Assembly: GCA_001295865.1 (NCBI GenBank)
Contig: LJHW01000005.1
Location: 1 to 64,000 of the forward strand
Direction of reading: 5' to 3'
Length of the DNA: 64,000 nucleotides
Origin: a beta proteobacterium AAP65
GTDB lineage: Bacteria > Pseudomonadota > Gammaproteobacteria > Burkholderiales > Burkholderiaceae_C
A program made the position numbers and the translations under genes. Shown here piece after piece: positions 42,490 to 53,322 of this stretch. Every line of letters begins with the position of its first letter. The first letter of the stretch is position 1. The notes under the pieces are model-generated. The model did not search any database, was not told where the DNA came from, and saw only the letters and a program-made list of their open reading frames with translations.

Positions 42490-43256
42490 ACGGCGGGCCG
42501 TGCCAAGCGCCCGGCCCAACTGCCCAATGCCGCGTGGTCGGTGAGGTCCACCTGCAGGGGCGTGATGGACACCAGGCCCTGTGCCACGGCGTGGAAGTCG
42601 GTACCCTCGCCGCACTCGCGGGCGTCACCGGCCGGGCCTATCCAGTAGATGGGTTCGCCGCGCGGGTTGGTCTGTCGGATGACGGGCTCGCTGGCATGGC
42701 GGCGCCCCAGGCGCGTGACGACACGCGGAAGCTGCAGCGCATCGGCGCGGTTGGGGATGTTCACGTTCAGCAGCCAGGGCGGGCCGTCCAGGCGGGCCTG
42801 CGCCAGCACCTGCTCGACGATGGTCCGCGCGGTGGCGGCCGCAGCGTCGATCTCGCCCCAGCCCTTCTCGGCCTGCGAGAAGGCGATGGCCGGCACACCA
42901 AACAGGTAGCCCTCCATCGCCGCGGCCACGGTGCCGGAGTACAGCGTGTCGTCGCCCATGTTGGCGCCGTTGTTGATGCCCGAGAGCACCAGGTCGGGCC
43001 GCTGGCCCAGCACGCCCGTGAGGGCCAGGTGCACACAGTCAGACGGCGTGCCGTTGACCACGTGCACGGCGTGGCCGCGTGCGCCCTTGGCCTGGAAGAT
43101 GTTGAGCGGACGGCCCAGGGTCAGCGCGTTGCTGGTGCCGCTGGCGTTCTGCTCCGGGGCGAAGACGGTGATCTCACCGAGACCCTCGCAGGCTTGCACC
43201 AGAGCGGCCAGGCCGGTGGCGAGATAACCGTCGTCGTTGGCAATGAGGATGCGCAT
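42486..43256 (-). CDS. surE: 5'/3'-nucleotidase SurE
   Basis: A 256-aa divalent-metal nucleotidase and exopolyphosphatase linked to stationary-phase survival. It begins '[16 protein letters not shown]' with the metal aspartates DD. Other blocks are '[17 protein letters not shown]', '[12 protein letters not shown]', '[29 protein letters not shown]' and the C-terminal '[20 protein letters not shown]'. First gene of surE-pcm-nlpD-rlmD. Confidence 0.97.
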   Translation of the reverse strand: MRILIANDDGYLATGLAALVQACEGLGEITVFAPEQNASGTSNALTLGRPLNIFQAKGARGHAVHVVNGTPSDCVHLALTGVLGQRPDLVLSGINNGANMGDDTLYSGTVAAAMEGYLFGVPAIAFSQAEKGWGEIDAAAATARTIVEQVLAQARLDGPPWLLNVNIPNRADALQLPRVVTRLGRRHASEPVIRQTNPRGEPIYWIGPAGDARECGEGTDFHAVAQGLVSITPLQVDLTDHAALGSWAGRLARPAV

Positions 43257-43266
43257 GTCGCCTCAG

Positions 43267-43272
43267 ATTGTA
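43267..43272 (-). promoter_or_regulatory. Predicted -10 (TACAAT) of surE
   Basis: On the minus strand TACAAT ends 10 nt before the surE ATG at 43256, predicting a leader of only about 3-4 nt. A GAGG-like sequence between them may not be transcribed as a full ribosome site. Confidence 0.4.
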
Positions 43273-43281
43273 GGGAGCAAG

Positions 43282-43307
43282 AAAAAAGGCGGGCCGAGGC
43301 CCGCCTT
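43282..43307 (-). terminator. Intrinsic terminator after the TonB-dependent receptor
   Basis: On the minus strand AAGGCGGGCC-TC-GGCCCGCC is followed by a T-run (complement of the A-run 43282-43287). It lies 25 nt past the receptor stop codon and just upstream of the surE promoter. Confidence 0.88.
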
Positions 43308-43331
43308 CTTGGTTTCGCTGCAGGTTCCTGA

Positions 43332-46259
43332 TCAGAACTTGAGCGTGGCGCCGATGGTGTAGGCGCGGCCGACCACGTCGTAGTACGACGGGAAGGTGTT
43401 GCCGCTGTTCGTCGCGGTGGTGCCGATCGTGCTGCCCACTTCCGGCGGCTTCTTGTCAAAGGCGTTGGCCACCGACAGCTTCAGCTTCAGGTTCTTGGTG
43501 ACGTTCCAGTCCATCGTCAGATCGACGTAGCTGTAGGCCTTGACCGTCGAGAACTCAGGACGGTACACCGTGCCGCCCGGCTCCTCGATGACCTTGCCCA
43601 CGTACTTCCAGTTGTAGGCGAAGTTCCAGTCACCGACGTTCCAGCTGCCGCGCTGCGTGAACTTGGTCTTGTAGTTCGGACCGCCGCAGCTCGTGCCGTA
43701 GTAGCCCAGGCAATCCAGCAGAGGCACGCCGGGGATGGTCTGGAACTCGTACTTCGTCACCTGGTTGGCGCTCAGGGCGAGGTCAACACGGCCCCACTTG
43801 GCGTCCAGACCCAGGCTGCGCAGCGGCAGGCGGTAACGCACTTCCAGGTCGTAGCCGGCGGTCCAGTCGGTGCCGAGGTTCGACGTCGAGGTGTTCACGC
43901 CAGGCGCGGTGCCACCGTTGAAGGTGCCGTCGATCGGGCTGCGACCGATCAGACCGCACAGCGAGTTGAAGCCCAGGCCCGGGTTCAGCGCCGTCGTGTA
44001 GCAGCCGTTGATCACCTGCGGTGCCGTCGCGGCGCTCACCGACTTGTTGATCGTGATCTGGTAGTAGTCCAGCGAGACCGACAGGCCCGGCACGAAGTCA
44101 GGCTCGAACACGAAACCGACGGTCGAGGTGTCGGCTTCTTCAGGCCCCAGGTTCGGGTTGCCACCGGCCACCACGTTGATCTGGCCGGCCGACGGCTGCG
44201 GCACAGCGCCCACCTGACCCAGAGGCACGCCCGTCTGCACGCACAGGTTGGACAGCGTACCCGCCGTGCCTGCCGCCGCCGCGTTGATGTTCGTGCCGGC
44301 GCAGGGGTCGACCTGCAGGTTCGCCAGGCCCGACACCACCGGTGCATAGAGCTCGTTGACGTTGGGCGCGCGGGTGGCGCGCTGCTTCATCGCACGGAAA
44401 CGCAGGCCCTTGATCGGGGTCCACTCGCCGCCGTACTTCCAGCTGTCGTAGTTCTTGCTGGCGTTGCCCGACGTGAACTTGGTGCTGCGGAAGCCCGCTT
44501 CCAGGTTCAGCGACTTGGCGCCCGGGAAGTCGGCGAGCACCGGGATGATGGCTTCGAAGAAACCTTCGTCGAGCTTCAGCGTGCCGTTGCGGTCAGGCAG
44601 CGGTGCGCCGGTACCCAGCACTTCACCCTGGATCTGCGACGGGCCGTCAGACGCGTTGCCACCGAAAGTGGTGCGCTGCTCGGCACCGATGGCCAGCGAG
44701 ATGGGGGCCTTGGCCAGCGGGCTCTTGATGAAACCCAGGTCGCCGGAGAAGCTGGCGGAGTAGACCTTCTGCGTCACCGTCTGCTGCTGGATGGCGTTGA
44801 CGTTGAAGAAGGCCAGCATCGCCGGCGTGATGCTGCCTTCGGCGCCGAACACGTTCAGCGGCACGCAGCCGTTGGCGGTGTTGGTACAGGCGGTGGTGCT
44901 CAGCGCGTTCAGCGCCTGGCGCGAACGGGCCAGCGAGCCCCAGTTGACGCGGGTGCTGACCTGGAAGGCGCGGCCGCTGCTCATGTAGGCGTCGTAGCCC
45001 CAGTTGGTCAGGAAGGGCAGCGTGCCCTTCACGCCCACCGTGTACTGCGAGGTCTCGTTGTCGAAGTCGTTGATGCGGGGGCCGATCTCGGTGATGCGGC
45101 GGTTGATCTGCATCTGAACGATGGTGGTGCCGCCGGCACCGGCCACGCAGCCAGCGGCCGCGATCTGGTAGGCCGCGCACAGCTGGTCGCGCATGGCTGC
45201 AGGGATGTACGGGTTGCCGATGGGCACGTCGTACAGGTTGTTGAAGGTGCCCGTGGCAGCCAGGTTCAACTCGACCTTCGAACGCGTGTAGAACAGGTCG
45301 GCATAGACCTGGGCGTAGTCGTTGATCGTGTACTCGGCCAACGCCGTCATCTGGGTGCGATCCAGCGGCGTGATGAAGTAGTTGGGCGGGTTGAAGTTGT
45401 AAGGCGTCACCGCGTTGGCGGCGCCCAGGGTGCCCGTGGCCGGGTTGATCTGGCGGCTGCCCGGCAGTGCGCCGTTCAGGCCGGCGTTCCAGTCGGCAGC
45501 GGGGATGGTGGACGGACGGGCGATCGTGAAGGCCGAGGGCACCGTGGTGCCCGAACCACCGGGATTGCCGCTCGTCGAGGTGATCGAGAAGATGCTGAAC
45601 GGGCGCTCGCCCTGGGTCAGCGGGTTGGTCTTGGCCTGGCCGACGCTCAGCGCAACGTTGCCCTTGCCTTCGGCAAAGCCGGCGCCCAGGGTCAGGTCGG
45701 TGCGGTAACGCTTGGCGTCGCCTTCTTCGGAAACACCGTAGGAGCCCGAGGCTTCCACGCCCTGGAAGTTCTTGCGCAGCACGAAGTTCACGACACCGGC
45801 CACGGCGTCAGCGCCGTACACGGCCGAGGCGCCGCCGGTGACGATGTCCACACGCTCCAGCAGCGACACCGGGATGGAGTTCGTGTCGACCACGCCCGCC
45901 AGGTTGAACGGCACCATGCGGCGGCCGTTGACCAGCACCAGGGTGCGGTTCGTACCCAGGCCACGCAGCTGGATGGTGGCACCACCGCCCGAGCCGTTGT
46001 TGGTGTTGGCGCCAATGGCAGGCGTGGTGGCCGGCAGGCTGCGCACGACTTCTTCAACGGCCACCGGCTGGGTGGTGTTGAGATCGGCAGCGCTGACACT
46101 GGAGATCGGGCTGTTCGACACCGCACCCAGGGTACGGATGCGCGAGCCGGTGATCTCGATACGTTCGGCGGTCTGGGCGACGACGGGCATCGACGTCGCC
46201 AACAACGCGCCGCCCAGTGCCACGAGGGCGCCGGTGCAGACTTTGGTCTTCTTGAACAT
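43332..46259 (-). CDS. TonB-dependent outer-membrane receptor
   Basis: A 975-aa gated outer-membrane channel powered by TonB-ExbBD. Signal peptide over the first 28-30 residues ('LLATSMPVVAQ'). A TonB-box-like 'ERIEITGSRI' leads into the plug domain: 'ATIQLRGLGTNRTLVLVNGRRMVP' and 'VDIVTGGASAVYGADAVAGVVNFVLRKNF'. The remaining residues form the 22-strand barrel and end in the outer-membrane signature 'YTIGATLKF' with a terminal Phe. The plug type is that of Caulobacter/Xanthomonas-like nutrient receptors with long loops rather than classic siderophore receptors. No substrate gene is adjacent, so the ligand is open. Confidence 0.92.
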   Translation of the reverse strand: MFKKTKVCTGALVALGGALLATSMPVVAQTAERIEITGSRIRTLGAVSNSPISSVSAADLNTTQPVAVEEVVRSLPATTPAIGANTNNGSGGGATIQLRGLGTNRTLVLVNGRRMVPFNLAGVVDTNSIPVSLLERVDIVTGGASAVYGADAVAGVVNFVLRKNFQGVEASGSYGVSEEGDAKRYRTDLTLGAGFAEGKGNVALSVGQAKTNPLTQGERPFSIFSITSTSGNPGGSGTTVPSAFTIARPSTIPAADWNAGLNGALPGSRQINPATGTLGAANAVTPYNFNPPNYFITPLDRTQMTALAEYTINDYAQVYADLFYTRSKVELNLAATGTFNNLYDVPIGNPYIPAAMRDQLCAAYQIAAAGCVAGAGGTTIVQMQINRRITEIGPRINDFDNETSQYTVGVKGTLPFLTNWGYDAYMSSGRAFQVSTRVNWGSLARSRQALNALSTTACTNTANGCVPLNVFGAEGSITPAMLAFFNVNAIQQQTVTQKVYSASFSGDLGFIKSPLAKAPISLAIGAEQRTTFGGNASDGPSQIQGEVLGTGAPLPDRNGTLKLDEGFFEAIIPVLADFPGAKSLNLEAGFRSTKFTSGNASKNYDSWKYGGEWTPIKGLRFRAMKQRATRAPNVNELYAPVVSGLANLQVDPCAGTNINAAAAGTAGTLSNLCVQTGVPLGQVGAVPQPSAGQINVVAGGNPNLGPEEADTSTVGFVFEPDFVPGLSVSLDYYQITINKSVSAATAPQVINGCYTTALNPGLGFNSLCGLIGRSPIDGTFNGGTAPGVNTSTSNLGTDWTAGYDLEVRYRLPLRSLGLDAKWGRVDLALSANQVTKYEFQTIPGVPLLDCLGYYGTSCGGPNYKTKFTQRGSWNVGDWNFAYNWKYVGKVIEEPGGTVYRPEFSTVKAYSYVDLTMDWNVTKNLKLKLSVANAFDKKPPEVGSTIGTTATNSGNTFPSYYDVVGRAYTIGATLKF

Positions 46260-46652
46260 GTGAATCGGACTCCTGGTGAGGTGGTTGCTCAGTCAATTCA
46301 CTCGCCGCGGCGTCTGTCGCGCGCCCGAACGGGCACGCACGACCCCCGCGCAGGCATCGTGTGAACTTATTGTCACGTGAAGGATCCCGGCGCTCGGCCC
46401 GGGTCGGCCCGCAGATGAGGGCTCGGCGTCAGCGTTTGCCGGCACAGCCAGGCGCCGGCGGCATCCGCAAGTTGTTGAATATCAAGGGCTTATCCCCAAT
46501 TTTCTTAGGGGGGACGGGGGCCGGGCTTGGGTTTCCACCGAGCCTGTCATCGCCCTGCAACGTTGGCCTCGTGCAACACACCTGCCGGGGCCGCAGGCCC
46601 AGCGCCCTGGAATACCGGCAGTGACAGCAGGGTCGTTGGCCCCGCAGTGCCT
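46260..46652. other. 393-bp intergenic region with an AT-rich island
   Basis: No credible gene. Near the receptor end is the ribosome site (AGGAG about 10 nt before its ATG on the minus strand) and a possible minus-strand -10 GACAAT (46374-46369). At 46481-46507 lies a striking AT-rich stretch, 'gttgaatatcaagggcttat' followed by 'ccccaattttctta', that contains TTATCCCCA, one or two changes from a DnaA box, and then a G-run. Short GC hairpins are also present. An 87-codon plus-strand frame here (46361-46624) has no recognisable features and a poor start. Confidence 0.5.
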
Positions 46653-47555
46653 TCACCAGCCGACGAAGGCGTCGCGGCCCTGCACCGCCAGTTGCACACG
46701 CCGGCCCACCGGCAGGCACACGCGCGGGTGCAGATGGCCGAAGGGCAGCCCGGTCAGCACGGGCGTGGGCGTCACCGAACGCAGGTGGGCCACCACCGTC
46801 TTGAGCGAATAGCCGCGGTCCAGCGGCGACTTTTTCCACTCGCTGAAGTGGCCCAGCAACACCGCTTTCTGCCGCGCCAGCACGCCGGCCTGGTGCAGTT
46901 GCAGCAGGCAGCGTTCGACCCGGTACGGGTGCTCACCCACGTCTTCCAGGAACAGGATGCCGCCGCTGATGCGCGGCCAGTGCGGCGTGCCCAGCATCGA
47001 ACACACCATCGCGAGGTTGCCGCCCCAAAGTTTGCCGCTGGCGGCCAGCCCGTCGTAGCCCGCTTCGGTGCGGAAACCCACGGCCTCGAGCTCACCGCCC
47101 ATGGCCTCGACAAAACAATCGCGGGTGACTTCGTCGACACCGCCTTCGGCCTCGGTGCGGCCGAAGCTCTCCACCGCCGTGGGGCCGGCCCAGCTCTCGT
47201 GGCCGCTGTGGGCCAGCAGGCCCAGTTGCAGGGCCGTGAGGTCGCTGAAGCCCACCCAGCGGGTGCCGTGCTCGACGCTGCGCGCCAGCAGCGGCCAGTC
47301 GATGCGGTCGAGCAGGCGCGTGCAGCCGTAGCCGCCGCGCACGGCCAGCGCCACCGAGGGCGCGGCCAGCGCCACGCGGTGGATGGCGGCCAGGCGGGTG
47401 TCGTCATCGCCGGCAAACCGCTGGTGGCGGGCCAGAGCCGCTTCGTCGATGCTGACGCTGAAACCCAGGCCCTGCAGGCGGCGCGCGGCCAGGCGAAGGC
47501 CGGCGGCCTTGGGCAGCGCCCCGGCGGGCGCGTAGAGCGTGAGGGTCGTGGTCAT
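46653..47555 (-). CDS. ldcA: LD-carboxypeptidase (S66 family)
   Basis: A 300-aa cytosolic L,D-carboxypeptidase that removes the terminal D-Ala from recycled murein tetrapeptides. Starts MTTTLTLYAPAGALPKAAGL. S66 features: 'AVRGGYGCTRLLDRIDW' before the nucleophile, the nucleophile Ser in 'WVGFSDLTALQLGLL', 'GGNLAMVCSMLGTPHWP', the Glu in 'GGILFLEDVGEHPYRVERCLLQL' and the final His region 'GLPFGHLHPRVCLPVG'. It begins 11 nt after tadA on the same strand. Confidence 0.93.
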   Translation of the reverse strand: MTTTLTLYAPAGALPKAAGLRLAARRLQGLGFSVSIDEAALARHQRFAGDDDTRLAAIHRVALAAPSVALAVRGGYGCTRLLDRIDWPLLARSVEHGTRWVGFSDLTALQLGLLAHSGHESWAGPTAVESFGRTEAEGGVDEVTRDCFVEAMGGELEAVGFRTEAGYDGLAASGKLWGGNLAMVCSMLGTPHWPRISGGILFLEDVGEHPYRVERCLLQLHQAGVLARQKAVLLGHFSEWKKSPLDRGYSLKTVVAHLRSVTPTPVLTGLPFGHLHPRVCLPVGRRVQLAVQGRDAFVGW

Positions 47556-47566
47556 GGTTCGGGCTT

Positions 47567-48681
<1,115 letters not shown>

Positions 48682-48781
48682 GGGACAAGCCTCCGTCCCG
48701 GCCGCGGCCGGGGGCAAGCGGCGCCACTCCCGGCGCCGGTGGCCGATTCTGCCGCGTCGCTCCGCCCCGGCCGCGGCGCGG

Positions 48782-50173
48782 TCAGCCCGCCGCAGGTGGC
48801 GGCGCGCCGCCGCCAAGCACGCGGTACAGCTGCACCGCGTTCTGCAGCCGCGCCAACTGCAGCTGCACCACGGCCTGGCGTGCGGCCAGCGCGGACCGTT
48901 CGGCGTCCAGCCGTTCCAGTGCGTTGGCAACGCCGCCGCTGAACAGCTGCTCGGCCAGCGCCAGGCGCCGCGCCTCGGCATCGGCCTGGGCCTGCTGCGC
49001 CGCCAGCTGCTCACCCAGCGTGGCACGGCCGGCCAGCGCATCGGCCACTTCGCGGAAGGCGGTCTGCACTGTCTTTTCGTAGCTGGCCACGGCGATGTCA
49101 CGCGCCGCCTGTGCCACCGCCAGGTTGGCGCTGTTGCGGCCGCTGTCGAACAGGGGCTGCAGCAACTGCGGCGCGAAGGTCCAGGCGGTGTTGTCGAACA
49201 GGCCGCTGAGCTGGTTGCTCGCAAAACCTGCGCTGCCGGTGAGCGAGATGCGCGGGAAAAACGCCGCGCGTGCCGCGCCGATGTTGGCGTTGGCCGCCAC
49301 CAGCTGCTGCTCGGCCTGGCGCACGTCGGGGCGTTGCAGCAGCACTTCAGAAGGCAGCCCCACCGGCAGCTCGGCCAGGCGCAGCTGCTGCAGCGGTGCG
49401 GCCGCAGGCAGGTCGGCCGGCAGCGGCTGGCCCAGCAGCAGGGCCAGCGCGTTGCTGTCCTGGCTGCGCTGGCGCTGCAAGGCAGCCAGGCCGACACGCG
49501 CCGCGGCCACCAGCGATTCGGCGCTGCGCAGTTCGGGCTCGGCCGCCACACCGCCGTCGAAGCGCAGCTTCACGAGCCGCAGCCCCTCCTCGCGAGAAGC
49601 CAGCGTGCGCTGGGTCAAGGCCAGCAGTTCGTCGTCGGCGCGCAAGGCCAGGTCGGCCGAGGCCACGGCGGCCACCAGGCTGGCCTGGGCGGCACGCCGG
49701 CCTTCGTCGGTGGCCAGGTAACGCGCCACCGCGGCCTCGCTGAGGTTTTTCACGCGGCCGAACAGGTCGAGCTCGAAGGCCGTGATCTGCAGGCCCAGCG
49801 AGTAGCTGTTGCCCGTCGGCGCGCGGCTGCCGCTGACACCCGCGTTGACGGTGGGCAGCTGGTCGGCGCGCTGCACCCCCAGCTGCGCACGCGCCTGCTC
49901 GACGTTGAGCACCGCAATGCGCAGATCGCGGTTGTTCAGCAGTGCCAGGTCCACCAGCGCTTTCAGCCGGGCATCGGCGAAAAAGTCTTGCCAGGCCAGC
50001 TCGGCAGCCGGCGTGCCGGTGCCCGCACCGGCCTGCGGAAAGGCCTCGGCCACCGGCGCCGCCGGGCGCTGGTGCACAGGCGCGAACGAACAGGCCGCCA
50101 ATAGCATCGACGACAACAAGGGCAGCAGCACCTGCGGGCGTTGCGAAACAGGGTTCCAGCGGCGCGACATCAC
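48782..50173 (-). CDS. Outer-membrane efflux lipoprotein (TolC/NodT family)
   Basis: A 463-aa trimeric duct protein, OprM-type. The lipobox is 'MLLAACSF' with Cys28. The repeated outer-membrane efflux domain is seen in 'AWQDFFADARLKALVDLALLNNRDLRIAVLNVEQARAQLG' and 'LFDNTAWTFAPQLLQPLFDSGRN'. Its ATG overlaps the stop of the permease gene by 4 bp (ATGA). It completes a tripartite RND pump with the next two genes. Confidence 0.95.
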   Translation of the reverse strand: MMSRRWNPVSQRPQVLLPLLSSMLLAACSFAPVHQRPAAPVAEAFPQAGAGTGTPAAELAWQDFFADARLKALVDLALLNNRDLRIAVLNVEQARAQLGVQRADQLPTVNAGVSGSRAPTGNSYSLGLQITAFELDLFGRVKNLSEAAVARYLATDEGRRAAQASLVAAVASADLALRADDELLALTQRTLASREEGLRLVKLRFDGGVAAEPELRSAESLVAAARVGLAALQRQRSQDSNALALLLGQPLPADLPAAAPLQQLRLAELPVGLPSEVLLQRPDVRQAEQQLVAANANIGAARAAFFPRISLTGSAGFASNQLSGLFDNTAWTFAPQLLQPLFDSGRNSANLAVAQAARDIAVASYEKTVQTAFREVADALAGRATLGEQLAAQQAQADAEARRLALAEQLFSGGVANALERLDAERSALAARQAVVQLQLARLQNAVQLYRVLGGGAPPPAAG

Positions 50174-53100
50174 TTGGCCTCCTCGGGCGTGTTGACGCCC
50201 CAGGTGCCGGGCACCTTGGGCTTGAAAAAACGCCGCACGACGACGAAGAACACCGGCACGAAAAACACCGCCAGCACCACCGCGGTGATCATGCCGCCGA
50301 CCACGCCAGTGCCGATGGCGCGCTGGCTGGCCGAGCCCGCGCCACTGGCGAAGAACAGCGGCAGCACGCCCAGGATGAAGGCCAGCGAGGTCATCACGAT
50401 GGGGCGGAACCGCAGGTGAGCCGCTTCCAGCGCGGCGTCCACCGCGCTCTTGCCCTGGGCCTGCAGGTCTTTGGCGAACTCGATGATCAGGATCGCGTTC
50501 TTGGCGCTCAGACCGATGATGGTGATGAGGCCGACCTGGAAGTACACGTCGTTTGCATACCCGCGGAACAGCGTGGCGAGCACCACCCCCAGCACGCCCA
50601 GCGGCACCACCAGGATCACCGAGAACGGGATGCTCCAGCTTTCATACAGCGCCGCCAGGCACAAGAAAACCGCCAGGATGGCGAAGCCGTAAAGAACGAA
50701 GGCCTGCGCCCCCGCGAGCTTCTCTTCCCGCGACAGCCCCGTCCACTCGTAGCCGAAGCCCTGCGGCAGCCGTGCCGCCAGACGCTCCATCTCGGCGATG
50801 GCGTCGCCCGTGCTGTAGCCCGGCGCGGCGCTGCCGCCGATGCGCATGGCCGGGTAGCCGTTGTAGCGCACGGTCTGCATGGCGCCCGTCACCCAGCGTG
50901 TGGTGGCGAAAGCGCTCAGCGGCACCGGTTCGCCCTGCGCATTGCTGGCGCTCAGCTTGAGCAGGTCTTCGGGCTGCATGCGGGCCGGGGCGTCGGCCTG
51001 CACCACCACACGTTGCAGCCGGCCGGCGCTCGGGAAGTCATTGACATAGCTCGAGCCCAGCGCGGTGCCAATGGCGTTGCTGATGCTGTCGAAACCCACG
51101 CCCAATGCAGCGGCCTTGTCGCGGTCGATGTCGATCTGCAGCTGCGGCGCGTCTTCCAGGCCGTCGGGGCGCACTTGCGTCAGCACCTTGCTTTGGCTGG
51201 CCATCCCCAGCAACTGGTTGCGCGCGGCCACCAACGCGTCGTGGCCGAGGCCGGCGCGGTCTTGCAGGCGGAAGGTGAAGCCCGAGGCCTGGCCCAGCTC
51301 AGGAATCGGCGGCGGGCTCAGCGGGAAGATGAAGGCATCACGCACACCCATCAGCGCACCGAAAGCCCGGCCGGCCAAAGCCTGCGCGCTGTTTTCGGGC
51401 TTGGGGCGCAAGTCCCAGTCTTTCAGCGTGACGAAGGCGAGCGCGGCGTTCTGGCCCTGGCCGCTGAAGCTGAAGCCCAGCACGCCGACCATGCTCTCCA
51501 CCTCGGGCTGCCTGAGCATGAAGGCCTCCACCTGCTCCATCGCAGCGCGTGTGCGCTCTTGCGTGGCACCGGGTGGCAGCTGCACGTTGACGATGAGGTT
51601 GCCCTGGTCCTCCTGCGGCAGGAAACTGGCCGGCAAGCGCGCGTAGACAAAAACCACGACACCGATGATGGCGCCGTAGATCACGAGGTAGCGCAGCGAC
51701 TTGTTCAGCATGCGCGCCACCATGCTCTCGTAGCCCTGGGTGGTGCGGTTGAAGACGCGGTTGAAGGCGCCGAAGAAGCCGCGCTTTTCATGGTGGTGGC
51801 CGGCCTGCACGGGCTTGAGCAGCGTGGCGCACAGTGCCGGCGTGAGGCTCAGCGCCAGGAAGGCCGAAAACGCGATGCTGGCCACCATCACGGCCGAGAA
51901 CTGGCGGTAGATGTTGCCCACGCTGCCCGAGAAGAAGGCCAGCGGCACGAACACCGCGATCAGCACCAGCGTCACACCGATCACGGCGCCGGAGATCTGC
52001 CCCATGGCCTTGCGCGTGGCTTCACGCGGCGGCAGGCCTTCTTCGCTCATGATGCGTTCGACGTTCTCCACCACCACGATGGCGTCGTCCACCACGATGC
52101 CGATCACCAGCACCATGCCGAACATGGTGAGCACGTTGATCGAGAAGCCCAAAGCCAGCAGCACGCCGAAGGTCCCCAGCAGGGCCACCGGCACCACCAG
52201 CGTGGGAATCAGCGTGTAGCGGAAGTTCTGCAGGAAGACGAACATCACCAGGAAGACCAGCGCCACCGCTTCCAGCAGCGTGATCACCACCTGCTCGATG
52301 GAGATCTTCACGAAACGCGAGCTGTCGTAAGGCACGCTGTAGCTCACGCCTGCAGGGAAAAAGCGCTTGAGCTCTTCCATCTTGGCGCGCACGGCCGAGG
52401 CCGTGGCCAGCGCGTTGCCGGTGGGCGAGAGCTGCACGCCGATGCCGGTGGACGGCTTGCCATTCAGCCGCGCCGAGGTTGCGTAGGTCTGGGCGCCGAG
52501 TTCGATGCGGGCCACGTCGCGCAGCCGCACGGTGCTGCCATCGCGGTTGGCGCGCAGCAGCACGTTGCCGAACTGCTCCACGGTGCCGAGCTGGCCGCTC
52601 ACCACCACGGTGGCCGCGATGCCCTGCCCTGCCACGTTGGGCAGCTCGCCGATGGCGCCGGCCGGCACCTGCGCGTTCTGCGCGCGGATGGCGGCCACCA
52701 CCTCGGCGCTGCTGAGCTTGTAGCCCTGCAGCTTGGCCGGGTCGACCCAGATGCGCATGGCGCGTTCGGTACCGAAGAGCTGGGCCTGGCCGACGCCGGC
52801 CACACGCTGCAGCTCGGGCAGCACGTTGCGCGCGGCGTAGTCGCCCAGCGCCACGGGGTCGTAGGCCGGGTTGGTGCTGGACAGGATGGCAAACAGCAGG
52901 AAGTTGGCGCGTGACTTGTCCACGCGCACGCCCTGCTGCGTGACGGCCGAGGGCAGGCGCGGCGTGGCGCGCCCCAAGCGGTTCTGCACCTCCACCTGCG
53001 CCAGATCGGCGTTGGTGCCGGGCTCGAAGCTCAGCGTGATGGTGCCGCTGCCGTTGGCCTGCGCCACGCTCTCCACGTAGATGAGACCAGGCGCGCCGTT

Positions 53101-53307
53101 CATCTCTTGTTCGATGACGGCCAGCACGCTGTCTTCCAGCGTCTGCGCCGAAGCACCGGGGTAGACCGCGGTGATGACGATGGAAGGCGGCGCCACCGGC
53201 GGGTACTGCGCCACCGGCAGCTGCGTGATGGAGACACCGCCCAGCACCAGGATGAAAAGCGCCACGACCCACGCGAAGATGGGCCTGTCGATGAAAAAGC
53301 GTGCCAT
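50170..53307 (-). CDS. RND multidrug efflux permease (AcrB/MexB, HAE1 family)
   Basis: A 1045-aa inner-membrane proton antiporter that captures drugs in the periplasm. It starts MARFFIDRPIFAWVVALFI. It has the twin repeats of six membrane segments with large periplasmic loops, the proton-relay pair in 'VLVIGIVVDDAIVVVENVERIM' (membrane helix 4) and 'GLITIIGLSAKNAILIIEFAKD' (helix 10). 'QEDQGNLIVNVQLPPGATQERT' is the standard second-loop block. The periplasmic adaptor is encoded just upstream, the outer-membrane protein just downstream. The best-known relatives are AcrB, MexB and CmeB; specificity is not deducible. Confidence 0.97.
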   Translation of the reverse strand: MARFFIDRPIFAWVVALFILVLGGVSITQLPVAQYPPVAPPSIVITAVYPGASAQTLEDSVLAVIEQEMNGAPGLIYVESVAQANGSGTITLSFEPGTNADLAQVEVQNRLGRATPRLPSAVTQQGVRVDKSRANFLLFAILSSTNPAYDPVALGDYAARNVLPELQRVAGVGQAQLFGTERAMRIWVDPAKLQGYKLSSAEVVAAIRAQNAQVPAGAIGELPNVAGQGIAATVVVSGQLGTVEQFGNVLLRANRDGSTVRLRDVARIELGAQTYATSARLNGKPSTGIGVQLSPTGNALATASAVRAKMEELKRFFPAGVSYSVPYDSSRFVKISIEQVVITLLEAVALVFLVMFVFLQNFRYTLIPTLVVPVALLGTFGVLLALGFSINVLTMFGMVLVIGIVVDDAIVVVENVERIMSEEGLPPREATRKAMGQISGAVIGVTLVLIAVFVPLAFFSGSVGNIYRQFSAVMVASIAFSAFLALSLTPALCATLLKPVQAGHHHEKRGFFGAFNRVFNRTTQGYESMVARMLNKSLRYLVIYGAIIGVVVFVYARLPASFLPQEDQGNLIVNVQLPPGATQERTRAAMEQVEAFMLRQPEVESMVGVLGFSFSGQGQNAALAFVTLKDWDLRPKPENSAQALAGRAFGALMGVRDAFIFPLSPPPIPELGQASGFTFRLQDRAGLGHDALVAARNQLLGMASQSKVLTQVRPDGLEDAPQLQIDIDRDKAAALGVGFDSISNAIGTALGSSYVNDFPSAGRLQRVVVQADAPARMQPEDLLKLSASNAQGEPVPLSAFATTRWVTGAMQTVRYNGYPAMRIGGSAAPGYSTGDAIAEMERLAARLPQGFGYEWTGLSREEKLAGAQAFVLYGFAILAVFLCLAALYESWSIPFSVILVVPLGVLGVVLATLFRGYANDVYFQVGLITIIGLSAKNAILIIEFAKDLQAQGKSAVDAALEAAHLRFRPIVMTSLAFILGVLPLFFASGAGSASQRAIGTGVVGGMITAVVLAVFFVPVFFVVVRRFFKPKVPGTWGVNTPEEAK

Positions 53308-53322
53308 GGTCTGCGGCTCCGC

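Noticed and set aside
46361..46624. 87-codon frame in the gap upstream of ldcA
   Set aside because: GTG start without ribosome site, Arg/Gly/Pro-rich and no recognisable features; more likely non-coding.
49942..52914. 990-codon plus-strand open frame antisense to the RND permease
   Set aside because: Repeated His/Asp/Gln/Val runs and no domain; the permease is certain.
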